Shown piece after piece: positions 1 through 8,588 of a stretch of 64,000 nucleotides of DNA. Under the pieces are notes generated by a model that made no database searches, was not told the DNA's origin, and saw only the letters and a list, made by a program, of their open reading frames with translations. The stretch's first letter is position 1. Each line of letters starts with the position of its first letter. This stretch comes from Shewanella sp. KT0246 (lineage in GTDB: Bacteria > Pseudomonadota > Gammaproteobacteria > Enterobacterales > Shewanellaceae): positions 46,186 through 110,185 of the forward strand of contig NZ_BPEV01000018.1 in the NCBI RefSeq assembly GCF_019654955.1. The letters run 5' to 3'. The position numbers and the translations under genes were made by a program.

Positions 1-2
1 CT

Positions 3-476
3 GGGTTTGACTATGATGTTGACGGACTGATGGTCACATTTACAAACACCAGTTCTGATATTAATGACGATATTGTTAGTTATGCTTGGGACTTTGGTGA
101 TGGCAGTACGGCAACAGATGAGTCGCCAGCTTATATGTACGCAACTGGTGGCACTTATAATGTGTCGTTGTTAGTGACTGATGCAGAAGGTCAAACCGAT
201 ACCGTATCTATGGATATCGAAGTGTTTGAGTATTCAATTGATGCAGCGGTGACTCGTACCATGAAATCGCGTCGAGGCAGTGCTCTGGTTGATTTAACCT
301 GGAGCGGTGCAGTCGGTGATGATGTGGCAATTTACCGTGATGATGTCATGGTTGCTACAACGCCGAATGATGGTCGATATCGTGATCGCTTTACTAATGC
401 ACCTGCAGAAGTAACGTATAAAATCTGTGAGACAGCAACAAGCTTATGTTCAGATCCTATCGTTGCCGCTTTTTAA
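3..476 (+). CDS. C-terminal part of a secreted PKD-domain protein (partial)
   Basis: The frame is open to the left edge, so only the last ~157 residues are present. Residues just inside the edge form a PKD (polycystic-kidney-disease) beta-sandwich, with the typical core YAWDFGDGS, then GGTYNVSLLVTD about 30 residues later. After the PKD unit comes a ~75-residue tail (ending CSDPIVAAF) that contains two cysteines (KICETATSLCSD) and looks like a second small beta domain, Fn3-like. PKD tails of this kind are common on secreted serine proteases, collagenases and chitinases of marine gammaproteobacteria. The catalytic part is outside the window, so the enzyme class cannot be told. A terminator follows directly. 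Confidence 0.75.
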   Translation, partial: GFDYDVDGLMVTFTNTSSDINDDIVSYAWDFGDGSTATDESPAYMYATGGTYNVSLLVTDAEGQTDTVSMDIEVFEYSIDAAVTRTMKSRRGSALVDLTWSGAVGDDVAIYRDDVMVATTPNDGRYRDRFTNAPAEVTYKICETATSLCSDPIVAAF

Positions 477-506
477 CGGTTATTAGATTGTAATCTTAAT
501 TAAGTA

Positions 507-535
507 AAAAAGGGATGGCTTGCCATCCCTTTTAT
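507..535 (+). terminator. Rho-independent terminator after the PKD gene
   Basis: A perfect stem (AGGGATGGC paired with GCCATCCCT) is preceded by an A run and followed by TTTT. It sits 31 bases after the stop codon of the PKD-domain gene. Confidence 0.8.
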
Positions 536-620
536 TATGTTCAAACTTTATTGGTAAATGCTTTGATATTAAAAGGCTAATCAGTAGACTAAAGATAATT
601 TTATACTATGGATGGATGTC

Positions 621-1070
621 ATGAGCATTTGGTTTAGAGAAGTTACATTAGAAGATTGTGCCAAAATGGATGTCGGGATGCATGGAAAAGGCACCTTAAT
701 GAAAACATTAGGCATAAAAGTGACCGAAATTGGTGATGACTATATGGTGGCAACCATGCCTGCAGATCCATCTGTTCATAATCCTCTGGGCATTGTTCAT
801 GGTGGTGCTAATGTTGCTTTAGCTGAAACCGTAGCCAGTTATGCTGCAAATTTTGTCGTCGACTTTGAACATTTTTATTGTGTAGGCCAAGAAATTAACG
901 CGAACCATTTAAAAGCGTCGCGAAAAGGCGAGTTAATTGCCACTACAAAACCAGTACATATTGGTAAACGAAGTTCGGTATGGGAAGTGTTGATAACTAA
1001 TAGTGCTGGTGAGTTATGTTGTATTTCAAGAATGACTGCAGCAGTGGTTGCGCGTAAAGCTGTTTCATAA
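621..1070 (+). CDS. menI: Hotdog-fold acyl-CoA thioesterase, MenI/YdiI-like
   Basis: A ~149-residue hotdog thioesterase closely resembling E. coli YdiI/MenI, which hydrolyses 1,4-dihydroxy-2-naphthoyl-CoA in menaquinone synthesis and also other acyl-CoAs. Visible family marks are NPLGIVHGGANVALAET, with the HGG turn and the catalytic Glu of LAET, then GQEINANHLKASRKGE and the C-terminal CCISRMT. I chose the ATG at 621 because the protein then begins SIWFREVTLE like YdiI, and a GGATGGA stretch lies just upstream; an in-frame ATG at 612 is the alternative. The gene stands alone between a terminator and a small membrane-protein gene. Family membership is sure; the physiological substrate is inferred. 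Confidence 0.8.
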   Translation: MSIWFREVTLEDCAKMDVGMHGKGTLMKTLGIKVTEIGDDYMVATMPADPSVHNPLGIVHGGANVALAETVASYAANFVVDFEHFYCVGQEINANHLKASRKGELIATTKPVHIGKRSSVWEVLITNSAGELCCISRMTAAVVARKAVS

Positions 1071-1153
1071 TGCTAATTGTCTTAGCATGAGACTGTGTAA
1101 GCCGCCAAAATTAACTACACTGATGGTATAACGCTTTTTAGAAGGATATATGA

Positions 1154-1396
1154 ATGGAAGCTGCAACAATTTGGGAATGGGTAGGTTATCTTGCTTCGGT
1201 AGTGGTAGCAATTTCATTAATGATGTCCAATATTAAAAAACTTCGCTGGTGGAACTTAATTGGTGCTGCTTTGTTTGTAGCGTATGGCCTTGCTATTGGA
1301 GCCATTCCAGTCGCATTAGTTAATTTCTTTATTGTACTGATTGATATTTACTACCTTGTGAAACTTTATAAAGAGCCTGAATCTCCACCTAGCTAA
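1154..1396 (+). CDS. Small three-helix membrane protein, YgjV/SemiSWEET-like
   Basis: An 80-residue protein with three hydrophobic segments (about residues 8-26, 33-51 and 52-70). Short basic loops separate them (NIKKLRWWN) and the tail is charged (KLYKEPESPPS). The pattern of a first helix, RxRWWNLIGAALFVAYGL, then a Val/Asn-rich third helix recalls half of the YgjV membrane family and the three-helix SemiSWEET sugar transporters. The similarity is by eye, and no PQ motif is present. An AGAAGGATAT ribosome site precedes the ATG. Function is unknown. Confidence 0.65.
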   Translation: MEAATIWEWVGYLASVVVAISLMMSNIKKLRWWNLIGAALFVAYGLAIGAIPVALVNFFIVLIDIYYLVKLYKEPESPPS

Positions 1397-1856
1397 AGCT
1401 CTTCTTAGTTAGTATCTATTTAGCTTAATTTTCAAACTTAGCTTATATGTATAAGAGTGGTTAGCCTTAGTGTCGGTGAGCTGCTCTTTTTATTTGCAAC
1501 AAGTAGTTTGAATGGCTTGGTATTTATTCAATATCCAATATCTCGTCAGTGTGCGTTTTGCTTTTCTTTTTTTATCTTAAAATTTAAATCCTTCCTTTTA
1601 AAATAAAACCTATTAATTTACTAGATAACTTACAAGTTTTTCCTCATAAATTCAGTGACCAACAGCCAACAGCCAACAGCCAACAGCCAACAGCCAACAG
1701 CCAACAGCCAACAGCCAACAGCTAATATCCAATAGCCAACTGCTAATGTTGAATCGTTAATTTAGATTGTTATTATCTGTTTTAATCGTTTTTAATGGTT
1801 TTTGTGTTTGGCTATTATTGATTTATCGAAATATGAATGAGCCAGGAGAGAGCATT
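1397..1856 (+). other. Intergenic region carrying a heptanucleotide tandem array
   Basis: About 460 bases without a convincing gene. The left part is A/T-rich; the middle holds the 7-bp tandem array described separately at 1659-1749. The right part (about 1750-1850) is T-rich and must contain the promoter for the short ORF and the catalase. I could not assign a convincing -35/-10 pair or a clear OxyR site. Confidence 0.5.
1659..1749 (+). repeat. Heptanucleotide tandem repeat (CCAACAG)n
   Basis: Nine perfect contiguous copies of CCAACAG (1659-1721) are followed by four degenerate units (CTAATAT, CCAATAG, CCAACTG, CTAATGT), giving thirteen 7-base units in 91 bases. Because the unit is seven bases long, copy-number change would shift any reading frame, but the array is not inside a gene here. 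It ends 107 bases before the short ORF that precedes the catalase gene. Slippage at this locus could change spacing or DNA structure upstream of the catalase promoter; that is inference. Confidence 0.95.
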
Positions 1857-1904
1857 ATGGCTACCATCCACGATTTAATTGAACTGTGGTTACAGGATCA
1901 CTAA
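1857..1904 (+). CDS. Possible 15-residue leader peptide upstream of catalase
   Basis: ATG to TAA encodes MATIHDLIELWLQDH. A strong AGGAGAG ribosome site lies 6 bases before the ATG, better than that of many annotated genes here. The stop codon is 12 bases before the catalase start, which has its own AAGGA. The peptide is amphipathic and acidic at the end. It may be a translated leader that couples or regulates catalase translation, or a genuine microprotein. There is no homology support; conservation in relatives would decide. Confidence 0.4.
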   Translation: MATIHDLIELWLQDH

Positions 1905-1916
1905 AAGGAATAAATT

Positions 1917-3380
1917 ATGAGTCAGTCACAATATCTAACGAGTCAAAATGGTGCACCTATCGCAGATGATCAAAATTCATTATCTGCGGGGGAGAGAGGT
2001 CCTTTACTACTTCAAGATTGGCATTTAATTGAAAAACTTGCTCATTTTAATCGCGAAAGAATACCTGAGCGTATCGTACATGCTAAAGGTACTGGTGTTT
2101 ACGGTAAGTTCACTTTAACTAAAGATCTTAGCGACTATACAATTGCAGAACACTTTAATGGGGTTGGCAAAGAAACTGAAACTTTCATTCGTTTCTCGAC
2201 AGTTGGCGGCGAAATGGGATCGGCTGATGCAGAGCGTGACCCTCGAGGGTTTGGCTTACGTTTTTATACTAAGCAAGGTAACCACGATATTGTAGGTAAC
2301 AATACCCCAACTTTCTTTTTAAGAGACGGTATTAAGTTCCCAGATTTTATTCATACTCAAAAGCGTAATCCGCAAACCAATTTAAAAGATCCTCAAGCAA
2401 TGTGGGATTTCTGGTCACTTAATCCAGAAGCCATGCATCAGGTTACTATTTTAATGTCAGACCGTGGTATTCCAGCTAACTATCGCCAAATGCATGGCTA
2501 TGGTTCGCATACTTTTTCTTTCTGGAATGCTAAAGGCGAGCGTTTTTGGGTTAAGTTTCATTTTAAATCACAGCAAGGTGTGGTGAACTTAACTGGTGAG
2601 CAAGCTGATGTGCTAAAAGGGATTGATCCTGATTCATCACAGCGTGATATGGTTGCAGCAATTGCTGATAAAAACTTCCCGAAATGGACTGTCAATGTTC
2701 AAATTATGCCGGAAGCAGAAGCCAACACTTATGCTATTAACCCATTTGATCTAACCAAAGTTTGGCCTCATTCAGATTACCCACTAATTGAAATCGGTGA
2801 GCTTGAATTAAACCGTATGCCGGAAAACTACTTTGCGGAAGTTGAGCAGGTTGCATTAGCGCCAAGTAACTTTGTGCCAGGTGTTGGCGCATCGCCAGAC
2901 AAAATGCTGCAAGCACGTTTATTTTCATATGCAGATGCTCAGCGTTACCGTATTGGCACTAATTACAATCAACTGCCAGTTAACTGCCCACATGCTGCTA
3001 AAGCTAACCATCATCAGCGTGCAGGAGCGATGGCTGGCACTCAATGTCCATACAATGGTAGTCAAACAGGTGCTGACTCAAGTACAAACTATGGCCCAAA
3101 TACTGTCGATGGCGGCCTTAAAGATACGAGTCAATTTGCTGAGCCACCGCTAAGACTAGACGGTGAAGCGGATAGATACAGCCGTTATGACCAAGATGAC
3201 TATACTCAAGCGGGTAACCTTTACCGCATCTTCAGCGAAGAAGAGAAACAACGTTTAGTTGAAACGATTGCAGGTACACTTAGCCAAGTGACTGCTGATG
3301 TTCAGCAAAAAATGGTTGCTCATTTCAGCCAAGCTGATGCTGACTACGGCCAAAGAATTAAAGCGCTTTTAGAAGCTTGA
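1917..3380 (+). CDS. katB: Monofunctional heme catalase (small-subunit type)
   Basis: A 487-residue heme catalase that dismutates hydrogen peroxide to water and oxygen. Family marks run in order: the N-terminal [27 protein letters not shown] region, the distal His motif [14 protein letters not shown], the distal Asn region [11 protein letters not shown], and the proximal heme-ligand motif [14 protein letters not shown], whose Tyr binds iron. Its length fits small-subunit (clade 3) enzymes without the flavodoxin-like tail. There is no signal peptide, so it is cytoplasmic. An AAGGAATAAATT ribosome site precedes the ATG, and a short ORF lies just upstream. The katB symbol follows Shewanella/Pseudomonas usage and is less certain than the family. 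Confidence 0.95.
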   Translation: MSQSQYLTSQNGAPIADDQNSLSAGERGPLLLQDWHLIEKLAHFNRERIPERIVHAKGTGVYGKFTLTKDLSDYTIAEHFNGVGKETETFIRFSTVGGEMGSADAERDPRGFGLRFYTKQGNHDIVGNNTPTFFLRDGIKFPDFIHTQKRNPQTNLKDPQAMWDFWSLNPEAMHQVTILMSDRGIPANYRQMHGYGSHTFSFWNAKGERFWVKFHFKSQQGVVNLTGEQADVLKGIDPDSSQRDMVAAIADKNFPKWTVNVQIMPEAEANTYAINPFDLTKVWPHSDYPLIEIGELELNRMPENYFAEVEQVALAPSNFVPGVGASPDKMLQARLFSYADAQRYRIGTNYNQLPVNCPHAAKANHHQRAGAMAGTQCPYNGSQTGADSSTNYGPNTVDGGLKDTSQFAEPPLRLDGEADRYSRYDQDDYTQAGNLYRIFSEEEKQRLVETIAGTLSQVTADVQQKMVAHFSQADADYGQRIKALLEA

Positions 3381-3477
3381 CTATCAAAAAGCGTATTACA
3401 ACCCGTTAAGATTGATGAAAGCGATGTGAAGCAAGTTTAGCTCGCTTGAGCAATTTAAAAGTTAACAATACGATAAA

Positions 3478-3508
3478 ATAAAAGGAAGGCAGATGCCTTC
3501 CTTTTTTG
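3478..3508 (+). terminator. Rho-independent terminator of the catalase gene
   Basis: Stem AAAGGAAGGC / GCCTTCCTTT with loop AGAT, followed by a T run. Confidence 0.85.
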
Positions 3509-3557
3509 TGTTTGTTATTTCGATTATTGAATAGGTATTTGTTACATGACGAGCGAG

Positions 3558-3580
3558 GCTTATTGTTCTAAACAATAAGC
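3558..3580. repeat. Perfect 10-bp inverted repeat between convergent genes
   Basis: GCTTATTGTT and AACAATAAGC flank the 3-base loop CTA. It lies between the catalase terminator and the 3' end of the minus-strand dipeptidase gene. No T tract follows on the minus strand, so it would be a weak intrinsic terminator for that gene. It may protect the 3' end. Confidence 0.5.
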
Positions 3581-3607
3581 TTTAAAAGTAGATGAAAGTT
3601 GAAAAAC

Positions 3608-4798
3608 TTATACCAAGACTTGGTTTAACACTCTTTGCCAGTTGCCACCTAAGAAGCGGTCTCGATCGCTCGATTTATAGCGGGCTTTTGCTAAAGCATC
3701 ATCAATACGGCTCATTCTATCTATATGATTAAGCTCAGGAATAACCACATGCTGCGGTAGGGTTTCAAAACCTAATACATTCTTTGCTGCTAGGCTTTGC
3801 CACCACTCATGGTATTGTTTCACGCCTTCGGCATTATTATTGTCTAACGCTAAAAGGTTTTCTTGGCCTCTTAGAGGGTAATCGTTGGCAATTGCTACGG
3901 CGTTAACGCCACCAATTCTTGCGACTCTATCAAGTTGACGCACATAGTCCTCTATTGTTGGAACTGGTTCATTAGTGAGCCAAAAGCTCATCATGAATAC
4001 ACCAAATACACCTCCAGTATCGGCAATCGCACGAATAACTTCATCTGGTGAGCAGCGAGCATTATTCACAATAGAGCGCACAGCGCCATGGCTTTGCACT
4101 ATCGGCATGTTGCTAACTTTAGCTGTATCAAGCGCCGTTTGCGGACTTGAGTGGCTAACATCAATCAGAATGTTACGTTGATTGAGGGCATTTATAAGTT
4201 GATGGCCATCGGCGGTAAGTGGCTTATTTAACCCTTGGGTTCCGTCATTATCTAATGCGCCGCCGGCAAAACGGTTTCCGTAATGATGAGTAAGTTGCAG
4301 TACGCGAAGCCCGTGCTGATGGAATTCATTTAGATGTTGCCAATGTTCACCTTCTCCTTTTAGGCTATCGCCTTCAAAAGTGTCCTCTTCAACACAATCC
4401 GCACCTTGGATTTGAAAGTAAACGGCAGTGCGCTGCTCTTCGCGAGCAACGGCAATATCGCGACCACTTAAGCCTTGCATTAAAATCGTTGGGTTATCAC
4501 TAACGATTTTTTGTGCCTTTTTAATGCTGGCGATACAAGCTTTGTAACTACGTTTGTAATTGGTTGTACCATCTGCTTGGGTAATGGCTTCAATATCAGA
4601 GATATCGCAAATGTAGGCATCAAGTTTTGATGCGCGAACATCTGCGAGGTTTTCTGGTAAGAAACTTAATCCATCAATATAGAGACGTGATTTAGGTTTT
4701 GCCATGGCTGATGAGGCGTATAGCGGGCAAAGAATACTGGCAGCGGCAATGCCTTTTAATAATTGTCGGCGGCTTTGGTTACAAGCGCTAGGTGTCAT
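3608..4798 (-). CDS. Tat-exported M19 (renal-dipeptidase family) protein with degenerate zinc site
   Basis: A 396-residue protein of the M19 membrane-dipeptidase family. The N-terminus carries a twin-arginine signal (SRRQLLKGIAAAS..., cleavage probably after AMA at residue 33), so export is by Tat. The fold marks DGLSFLPEN (42-50), LTHHYGNRFAGG, ILIDVSHSS (His216), PIVQSHGAVRS (His237) and AIANDYP (Asp306) are in order. The canonical first zinc motif DGHNDLP is changed: His and Asp are replaced by Leu44 and Phe46, and the bridging Glu position reads Gln131 (QIQGAD). So the His pair of one metal site remains while the other site is lost. It may be a pseudo-dipeptidase, a mononuclear enzyme or a different hydrolase. 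A good AAGGAAACC ribosome site fixes the start. Confidence 0.8.
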   Translation of the reverse strand: MTPSACNQSRRQLLKGIAAASILCPLYASSAMAKPKSRLYIDGLSFLPENLADVRASKLDAYICDISDIEAITQADGTTNYKRSYKACIASIKKAQKIVSDNPTILMQGLSGRDIAVAREEQRTAVYFQIQGADCVEEDTFEGDSLKGEGEHWQHLNEFHQHGLRVLQLTHHYGNRFAGGALDNDGTQGLNKPLTADGHQLINALNQRNILIDVSHSSPQTALDTAKVSNMPIVQSHGAVRSIVNNARCSPDEVIRAIADTGGVFGVFMMSFWLTNEPVPTIEDYVRQLDRVARIGGVNAVAIANDYPLRGQENLLALDNNNAEGVKQYHEWWQSLAAKNVLGFETLPQHVVIPELNHIDRMSRIDDALAKARYKSSDRDRFLGGNWQRVLNQVLV

Positions 4799-4838
4799 AT
4801 GGTTTCCTTTTTAGACGCTTGTAATCAATGTTGCATGA

Positions 4839-5303
4839 TTATGCTGCGGCAAATTGCTTTATAGCATTGGCTAGTGCGGTTAACCCATTGGTACGAGATG
4901 GACTGAGTTGACCACTTAATCCTAATTGCTGGAAATAATGATCTAAATCGAAATTGGCAATCTCAGTCGTGGTCTTTCCATGGGTTGCATTTAGCAGTAT
5001 AGCAATAAGACCCTTAACTATACGTGAATCGCTGTCGGCACAAAAAAAGTGCTGTGACTCAACTTGGTGGTGATATAGCCAGGCTTGGCTTTCACAACCT
5101 TTTACTTGAGCCGTTTCTACTTTATAGGCTTCTGCTAAGGGTGCAAGCACTTTACCTATCAACATGATCTGACGGTATTTATCTTGCCAGTTTTTAGCTT
5201 GTTCAATGGTGGTAACGGCATCTGATATTTTTTCACTTAATGGTGAAAAGTAACTATTGTCAGGTTGCAGTGTTTCAGATTGAGACGTGATGTTTTGACT
5301 CAA
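4839..5303 (-). CDS. csdE: CsdE/SufE-family sulfur acceptor
   Basis: A 154-residue SufE-fold protein. It takes persulfide sulfur from a cysteine desulfurase and stimulates it. The acceptor cysteine is Cys70 in the conserved VKGCESQAW motif. The rest matches the family: LIGKVLAPL before it, and ADSDSRIVKGLIAILL and the LSPSRTNGL segment after it. It lies 145 bases downstream of csdA on the same strand, as a desulfurase/acceptor pair. CsdE rather than SufE is chosen from its partner and because no suf cluster is nearby. Confidence 0.85.
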   Translation of the reverse strand: MSQNITSQSETLQPDNSYFSPLSEKISDAVTTIEQAKNWQDKYRQIMLIGKVLAPLAEAYKVETAQVKGCESQAWLYHHQVESQHFFCADSDSRIVKGLIAILLNATHGKTTTEIANFDLDHYFQQLGLSGQLSPSRTNGLTALANAIKQFAAA

Positions 5304-5448
5304 GAGTCACCTCTAAAAAATGGGCTAATTACAATGGCGAGTCATTCAATGTTTTAGAATGATTGTTTCACTTACTATAAATGGACCTATGTTACAGCTA
5401 GTCTGCCAGACAGCTTACAGTTATCGCAGCTACTCTTATAAAGGGTGC

Positions 5449-6672
5449 TTATAACAGTAACTCTTTCACATTACGCAGTGCAGTTATAAATTGGTCAATA
5501 TCCTGCTTATTATTGTAAATGCCGATAGATGCACGGCAGCAGCCTTTAATCGCAAGTTGTTGCATTAACGGCATCGCACAATGATGCCCGCATCTAACTG
5601 CAATACCTTGCTGATCGAGCAAAATACCGACGTCTTGATGATGCTCACTGCTAACGTTAAATGCTACTACGCCGCAATTATGTTTATTGGCACCATAAAG
5701 CCTAATGTCACCTAATTGGATGAGCTGCTGCTGTAAATATGTTAGCAGTGATTGTTCGTGTTGCCTGACTTGTTCTTTTGGCAAGGCATTGATGAAACTG
5801 ATGGCAGCACCTAATCCAATAACTGCAGAAATTGCGGGCGTTCCCGCTTCTAACTTATTCGGCAAATCGCCAAATTCAGTGCCTGCAAAACTGACGGTTT
5901 TGATCATCTCGCCACCCGTTAGCATAGGCGCTAATTGATCGAGTTGATCAAACCGACCATAAAGAATACCAACACCAGTAGGCCCATACATTTTATGGCC
6001 TGAAAATACGTAAAAGTCACAATCAATTGCTTGGACATCAATGTCAAAGTGGGCGATCGCTTGAGCGCCATCAACAAGGGTAATCGCCCCAGCAGATTTT
6101 GCTTTTTGTACTAGTATTTCAACGTCATTTACTGTGCCTAATGCATTAGTTACATGGCTAAAAGCAACTAACTTCGGGCTTAATTTCAGTAATTCATCAA
6201 ATGCAGCATGATCGATAGATAACTCATCATTGAGGGGGATTGGCTTAATTATAGCGCCAGTTTTTTTAGCGAGTTGTTGCCAAGGAACAATATTGGCATG
6301 GTGCGCCGCGTTATCGACTAAAATGATGTCATTGGCGTTAACTTGCTGACTAATACCATAAGCCACCATATTGATGGACTCAGTGGTGCCGTGAGTAAAA
6401 ATGACTTCATCGAGTCTCGCGCTGTTGATAAACCCTTGTACTTGTTCGCGTACCTTTTCGTAATTTAGCGTTGCTCGGGCTGAAAGCTGATGGGCTGCTC
6501 GGTGAACATTGGCATTATCAAGTTGATAATAGTGGTTCATGGCATCAATGACTGATTGCGGTTTTTGACTGGTGGCGGCGGTATCCAAGTAACACAGAGG
6601 TTGGTCTTCCAACTGCTGGGCTAATGTAGGAAATTGGGCTCTGATCGCATCATGTTCAAAGGCTATAGTCAT
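5449..6672 (-). CDS. csdA: Class II cysteine desulfurase (CsdA/SufS type)
   Basis: A 407-residue PLP enzyme that converts cysteine to alanine and a protein-bound persulfide. The PLP lysine is Lys227 in FSGHKMYGPTG. The persulfide-bearing Cys365 is in RCGHHCAMPLM, whose short active-site loop marks the SufS/CsdA class rather than IscS. Other PLP contacts are THGTTESIN (93-101) and the DGAQ Asp201. It is followed by the CsdE-like acceptor on the same strand. Genomic pairing supports a CsdA-CsdE sulfur relay for tRNA or cofactor thiolation. Confidence 0.92.
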   Translation of the reverse strand: MTIAFEHDAIRAQFPTLAQQLEDQPLCYLDTAATSQKPQSVIDAMNHYYQLDNANVHRAAHQLSARATLNYEKVREQVQGFINSARLDEVIFTHGTTESINMVAYGISQQVNANDIILVDNAAHHANIVPWQQLAKKTGAIIKPIPLNDELSIDHAAFDELLKLSPKLVAFSHVTNALGTVNDVEILVQKAKSAGAITLVDGAQAIAHFDIDVQAIDCDFYVFSGHKMYGPTGVGILYGRFDQLDQLAPMLTGGEMIKTVSFAGTEFGDLPNKLEAGTPAISAVIGLGAAISFINALPKEQVRQHEQSLLTYLQQQLIQLGDIRLYGANKHNCGVVAFNVSSEHHQDVGILLDQQGIAVRCGHHCAMPLMQQLAIKGCCRASIGIYNNKQDIDQFITALRNVKELLL

Positions 6673-6730
6673 TAAAGGCTCATTATCGACGAAGTGTTTT
6701 ATTGATTAAGTATGGCTAGATAGTTAACTC

Positions 6731-6769
6731 AAAAAGAAAGCGCCACGATCTTCATAGAAAGTGACGCTT
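6731..6769 (-). terminator. Rho-independent terminator of the aldo/keto reductase gene
   Basis: On the minus strand, AAGCGTCAC pairs with GTGGCGCTT (one G-U pair) around a 14-base loop and is followed by TCTTTTT. It separates the tas-like gene from csdA. Confidence 0.7.
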
Positions 6770-6803
6770 ATTGCAAGCATACATTTGCTTTTACTTGTTT
6801 GCC

Positions 6804-7844
6804 TTATGGGCAGGGAATGCGATATAGATTGGATAATTGGTTTATTCGCTCAAGTAACTCTGGTGATAAGCTGACATTTAAGCTATCGATATTCTCTTTT
6901 AATTGCTCAAGGTTTGTGGCGCCTATGATGTTTGAAGCGACAAAGCCTCTTGAGTTAACAAAAGCTAACGACATTTGCGCAGGGCTCAAATTAAATTCAC
7001 GAGCCAAATTGACGTAAGCTTGAGTGGCTTCAAGCGCCATTGGAGTTGCGTTATAACGGGCAAAGCGTTTAAACAGCGTTAATCGCGCCGCTTCTGGCCA
7101 TTGATCGTTTTCATATTTACCAGTGAGCACGCCAAATGCCAGTGGTGAATAAGCCAGTAATGGTAGCTCTTCACGGTGACTGATTTCAGACATGCCTAAT
7201 TCATAGCTACGGTTAAGTAAGTTATAGGGATTTTGCACACTGATGATTCGGGGTAAATCGTGTTTCTCTGCTAATCGCAGATATTGCATTAAGCCCCATG
7301 GGGTTTCGTTAGAAACGCCGATATAACGGACTTTACCTTGGCGAATGACTTCAGCGAGTGCTTCTAGGGTTTCTAAAATAGGCGTTTGGTGTTCATCCTC
7401 TATATGATCATAAAGAAACTCACCAAAATAATTGCAGTGTCTGTCAGGCCAGTGTAATTGATACAAGTCGATGGTATCGACCTGCAAGCGTTCTAATGAG
7501 GCATCAACTGCTTGGTGAATATTAACCCAATCGAGTGCCATGTTAGGGCGAATAAAATCACTTTTAGGTCCAGCTGCAGAGACTTTGGTAGCGATGACTA
7601 AATTATCACGGTTATCACGCTGAGAAAGGTAGTTACCAATAATGCGTTCAGTCTCACCCTGTTTTTCAGCATTAGGTGGCACGGGATACATTTCAGCAGT
7701 ATCGATAAAATTAACACCGCGACCGATGGCGTAATCCATTTGCTCAAATGCTTCACGCTGGGAGTTTTGTTCTCCCCATGTCATGGTACCTAAACAAATC
7801 TTACTCACATCAAGGCTAGAATGGGGTATGCGTTGATATTCCAT
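6804..7844 (-). CDS. tas: Aldo/keto reductase, Tas-like
   Basis: A 346-residue NADP-dependent aldo/keto reductase very like E. coli Tas (start MEYQRIPHSSLDVSKICLGTMTWGEQNS). The catalytic tetrad is visible: Asp and Tyr in FIDTAEMYPV, Lys in VIATKVS, and His in YQLHWPDR. The C-terminal cofactor-binding IIGATNLEQLKENI is typical. Tas in E. coli is linked to a metabolic bypass in tyrosine auxotrophs, but its substrate is unsettled. A GGAGAATTAA ribosome site precedes the ATG. The gene is single, ending at its own terminator. Confidence 0.88.
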   Translation of the reverse strand: MEYQRIPHSSLDVSKICLGTMTWGEQNSQREAFEQMDYAIGRGVNFIDTAEMYPVPPNAEKQGETERIIGNYLSQRDNRDNLVIATKVSAAGPKSDFIRPNMALDWVNIHQAVDASLERLQVDTIDLYQLHWPDRHCNYFGEFLYDHIEDEHQTPILETLEALAEVIRQGKVRYIGVSNETPWGLMQYLRLAEKHDLPRIISVQNPYNLLNRSYELGMSEISHREELPLLAYSPLAFGVLTGKYENDQWPEAARLTLFKRFARYNATPMALEATQAYVNLAREFNLSPAQMSLAFVNSRGFVASNIIGATNLEQLKENIDSLNVSLSPELLERINQLSNLYRIPCP

Positions 7845-7925
7845 TTAATTCTCCTATGGAATGCAGTTACTTTGAAGTTAACAATCTTTATTCATAAAAC
7901 AAAGCGACTTATTTCCATCATCGAA

Positions 7926-8462
7926 CTAGTTGTTGAATATTTCATCATTAACAAAAGGTGCCATGGCTAAAATAATGGCTTGGGTATAAATACTTTCACG
8001 GGTTGCTAACCCTTTGGTAAGTAATCCTATAGCACCACCTTTTTGCTTGATGTTATCGGTATTAAATAGTCTGTCCATGACATGTCCTAACTCCTCACCT
8101 TGCTCAAGAGCTTGAAACACCTTTAAAGGCAATGGCAGTAAAGCGCTACGACCGACAGATAGCTGCTGATTATGGAGGATCGCCATATAAGCAAAAGTTG
8201 CAGGGCCGTGATCAAAACAATCCACGCCGCCTTCCATTGCAATATAAAAGTCAGCAGTTTGCTGTGACTGGCAATACTCGGCGCGATTAATGGCGCCCAG
8301 TTTTGTTTCTGCTTCGGTCATTGGCTGATCAGCCACTAACGATGGGGCATGAATGCCCTCACAAATGATATTGCAATCAGGAAAGTATTGGCTGAAAGCG
8401 TGTTTTGCTGCACTCACTTTTACAGGATTTTTTGAGCCGACAAGGATCGTTAATGGTTTCAT
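7926..8462 (-). CDS. yjjX: Inosine/xanthosine triphosphatase, YjjX family
   Basis: A 178-residue YjjX-type non-canonical purine NTP phosphatase. The N-terminal VGSKNPVKVSAAKHAF is the phosphate-binding motif of the ITPase fold. It is followed by MTEAETKLGAINRAEY and AMEGGVD, a conserved acidic motif for metal. The family removes oxidised or deaminated nucleotides such as ITP and XTP. It is cytoplasmic and lies 81 bases from the tas-like gene on the same strand with no terminator between, so co-transcription is possible. Confidence 0.85.
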   Translation of the reverse strand: MKPLTILVGSKNPVKVSAAKHAFSQYFPDCNIICEGIHAPSLVADQPMTEAETKLGAINRAEYCQSQQTADFYIAMEGGVDCFDHGPATFAYMAILHNQQLSVGRSALLPLPLKVFQALEQGEELGHVMDRLFNTDNIKQKGGAIGLLTKGLATRESIYTQAIILAMAPFVNDEIFNN

Positions 8463-8588
8463 GGTGATTTCTTTTTTAGCTTGAGTAGGTTCAGACGTTG
8501 TTTTTGTCTCAGTGAGTTATTTTTAATAGCGCCATAGGCTACACTGATGCACATTGAATATATTACCCGATTTATATAGAGAGTCATC

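Noticed and set aside
1659..1749. Tandem array considered as a CRISPR array
   Set aside because: Units are 7 bases, contiguous and without unique spacers, and no cas genes are near.
2737..3153. Overlapping open frames inside the catalase gene
   Set aside because: They lie wholly inside a well-supported gene in other frames and show no family resemblance.
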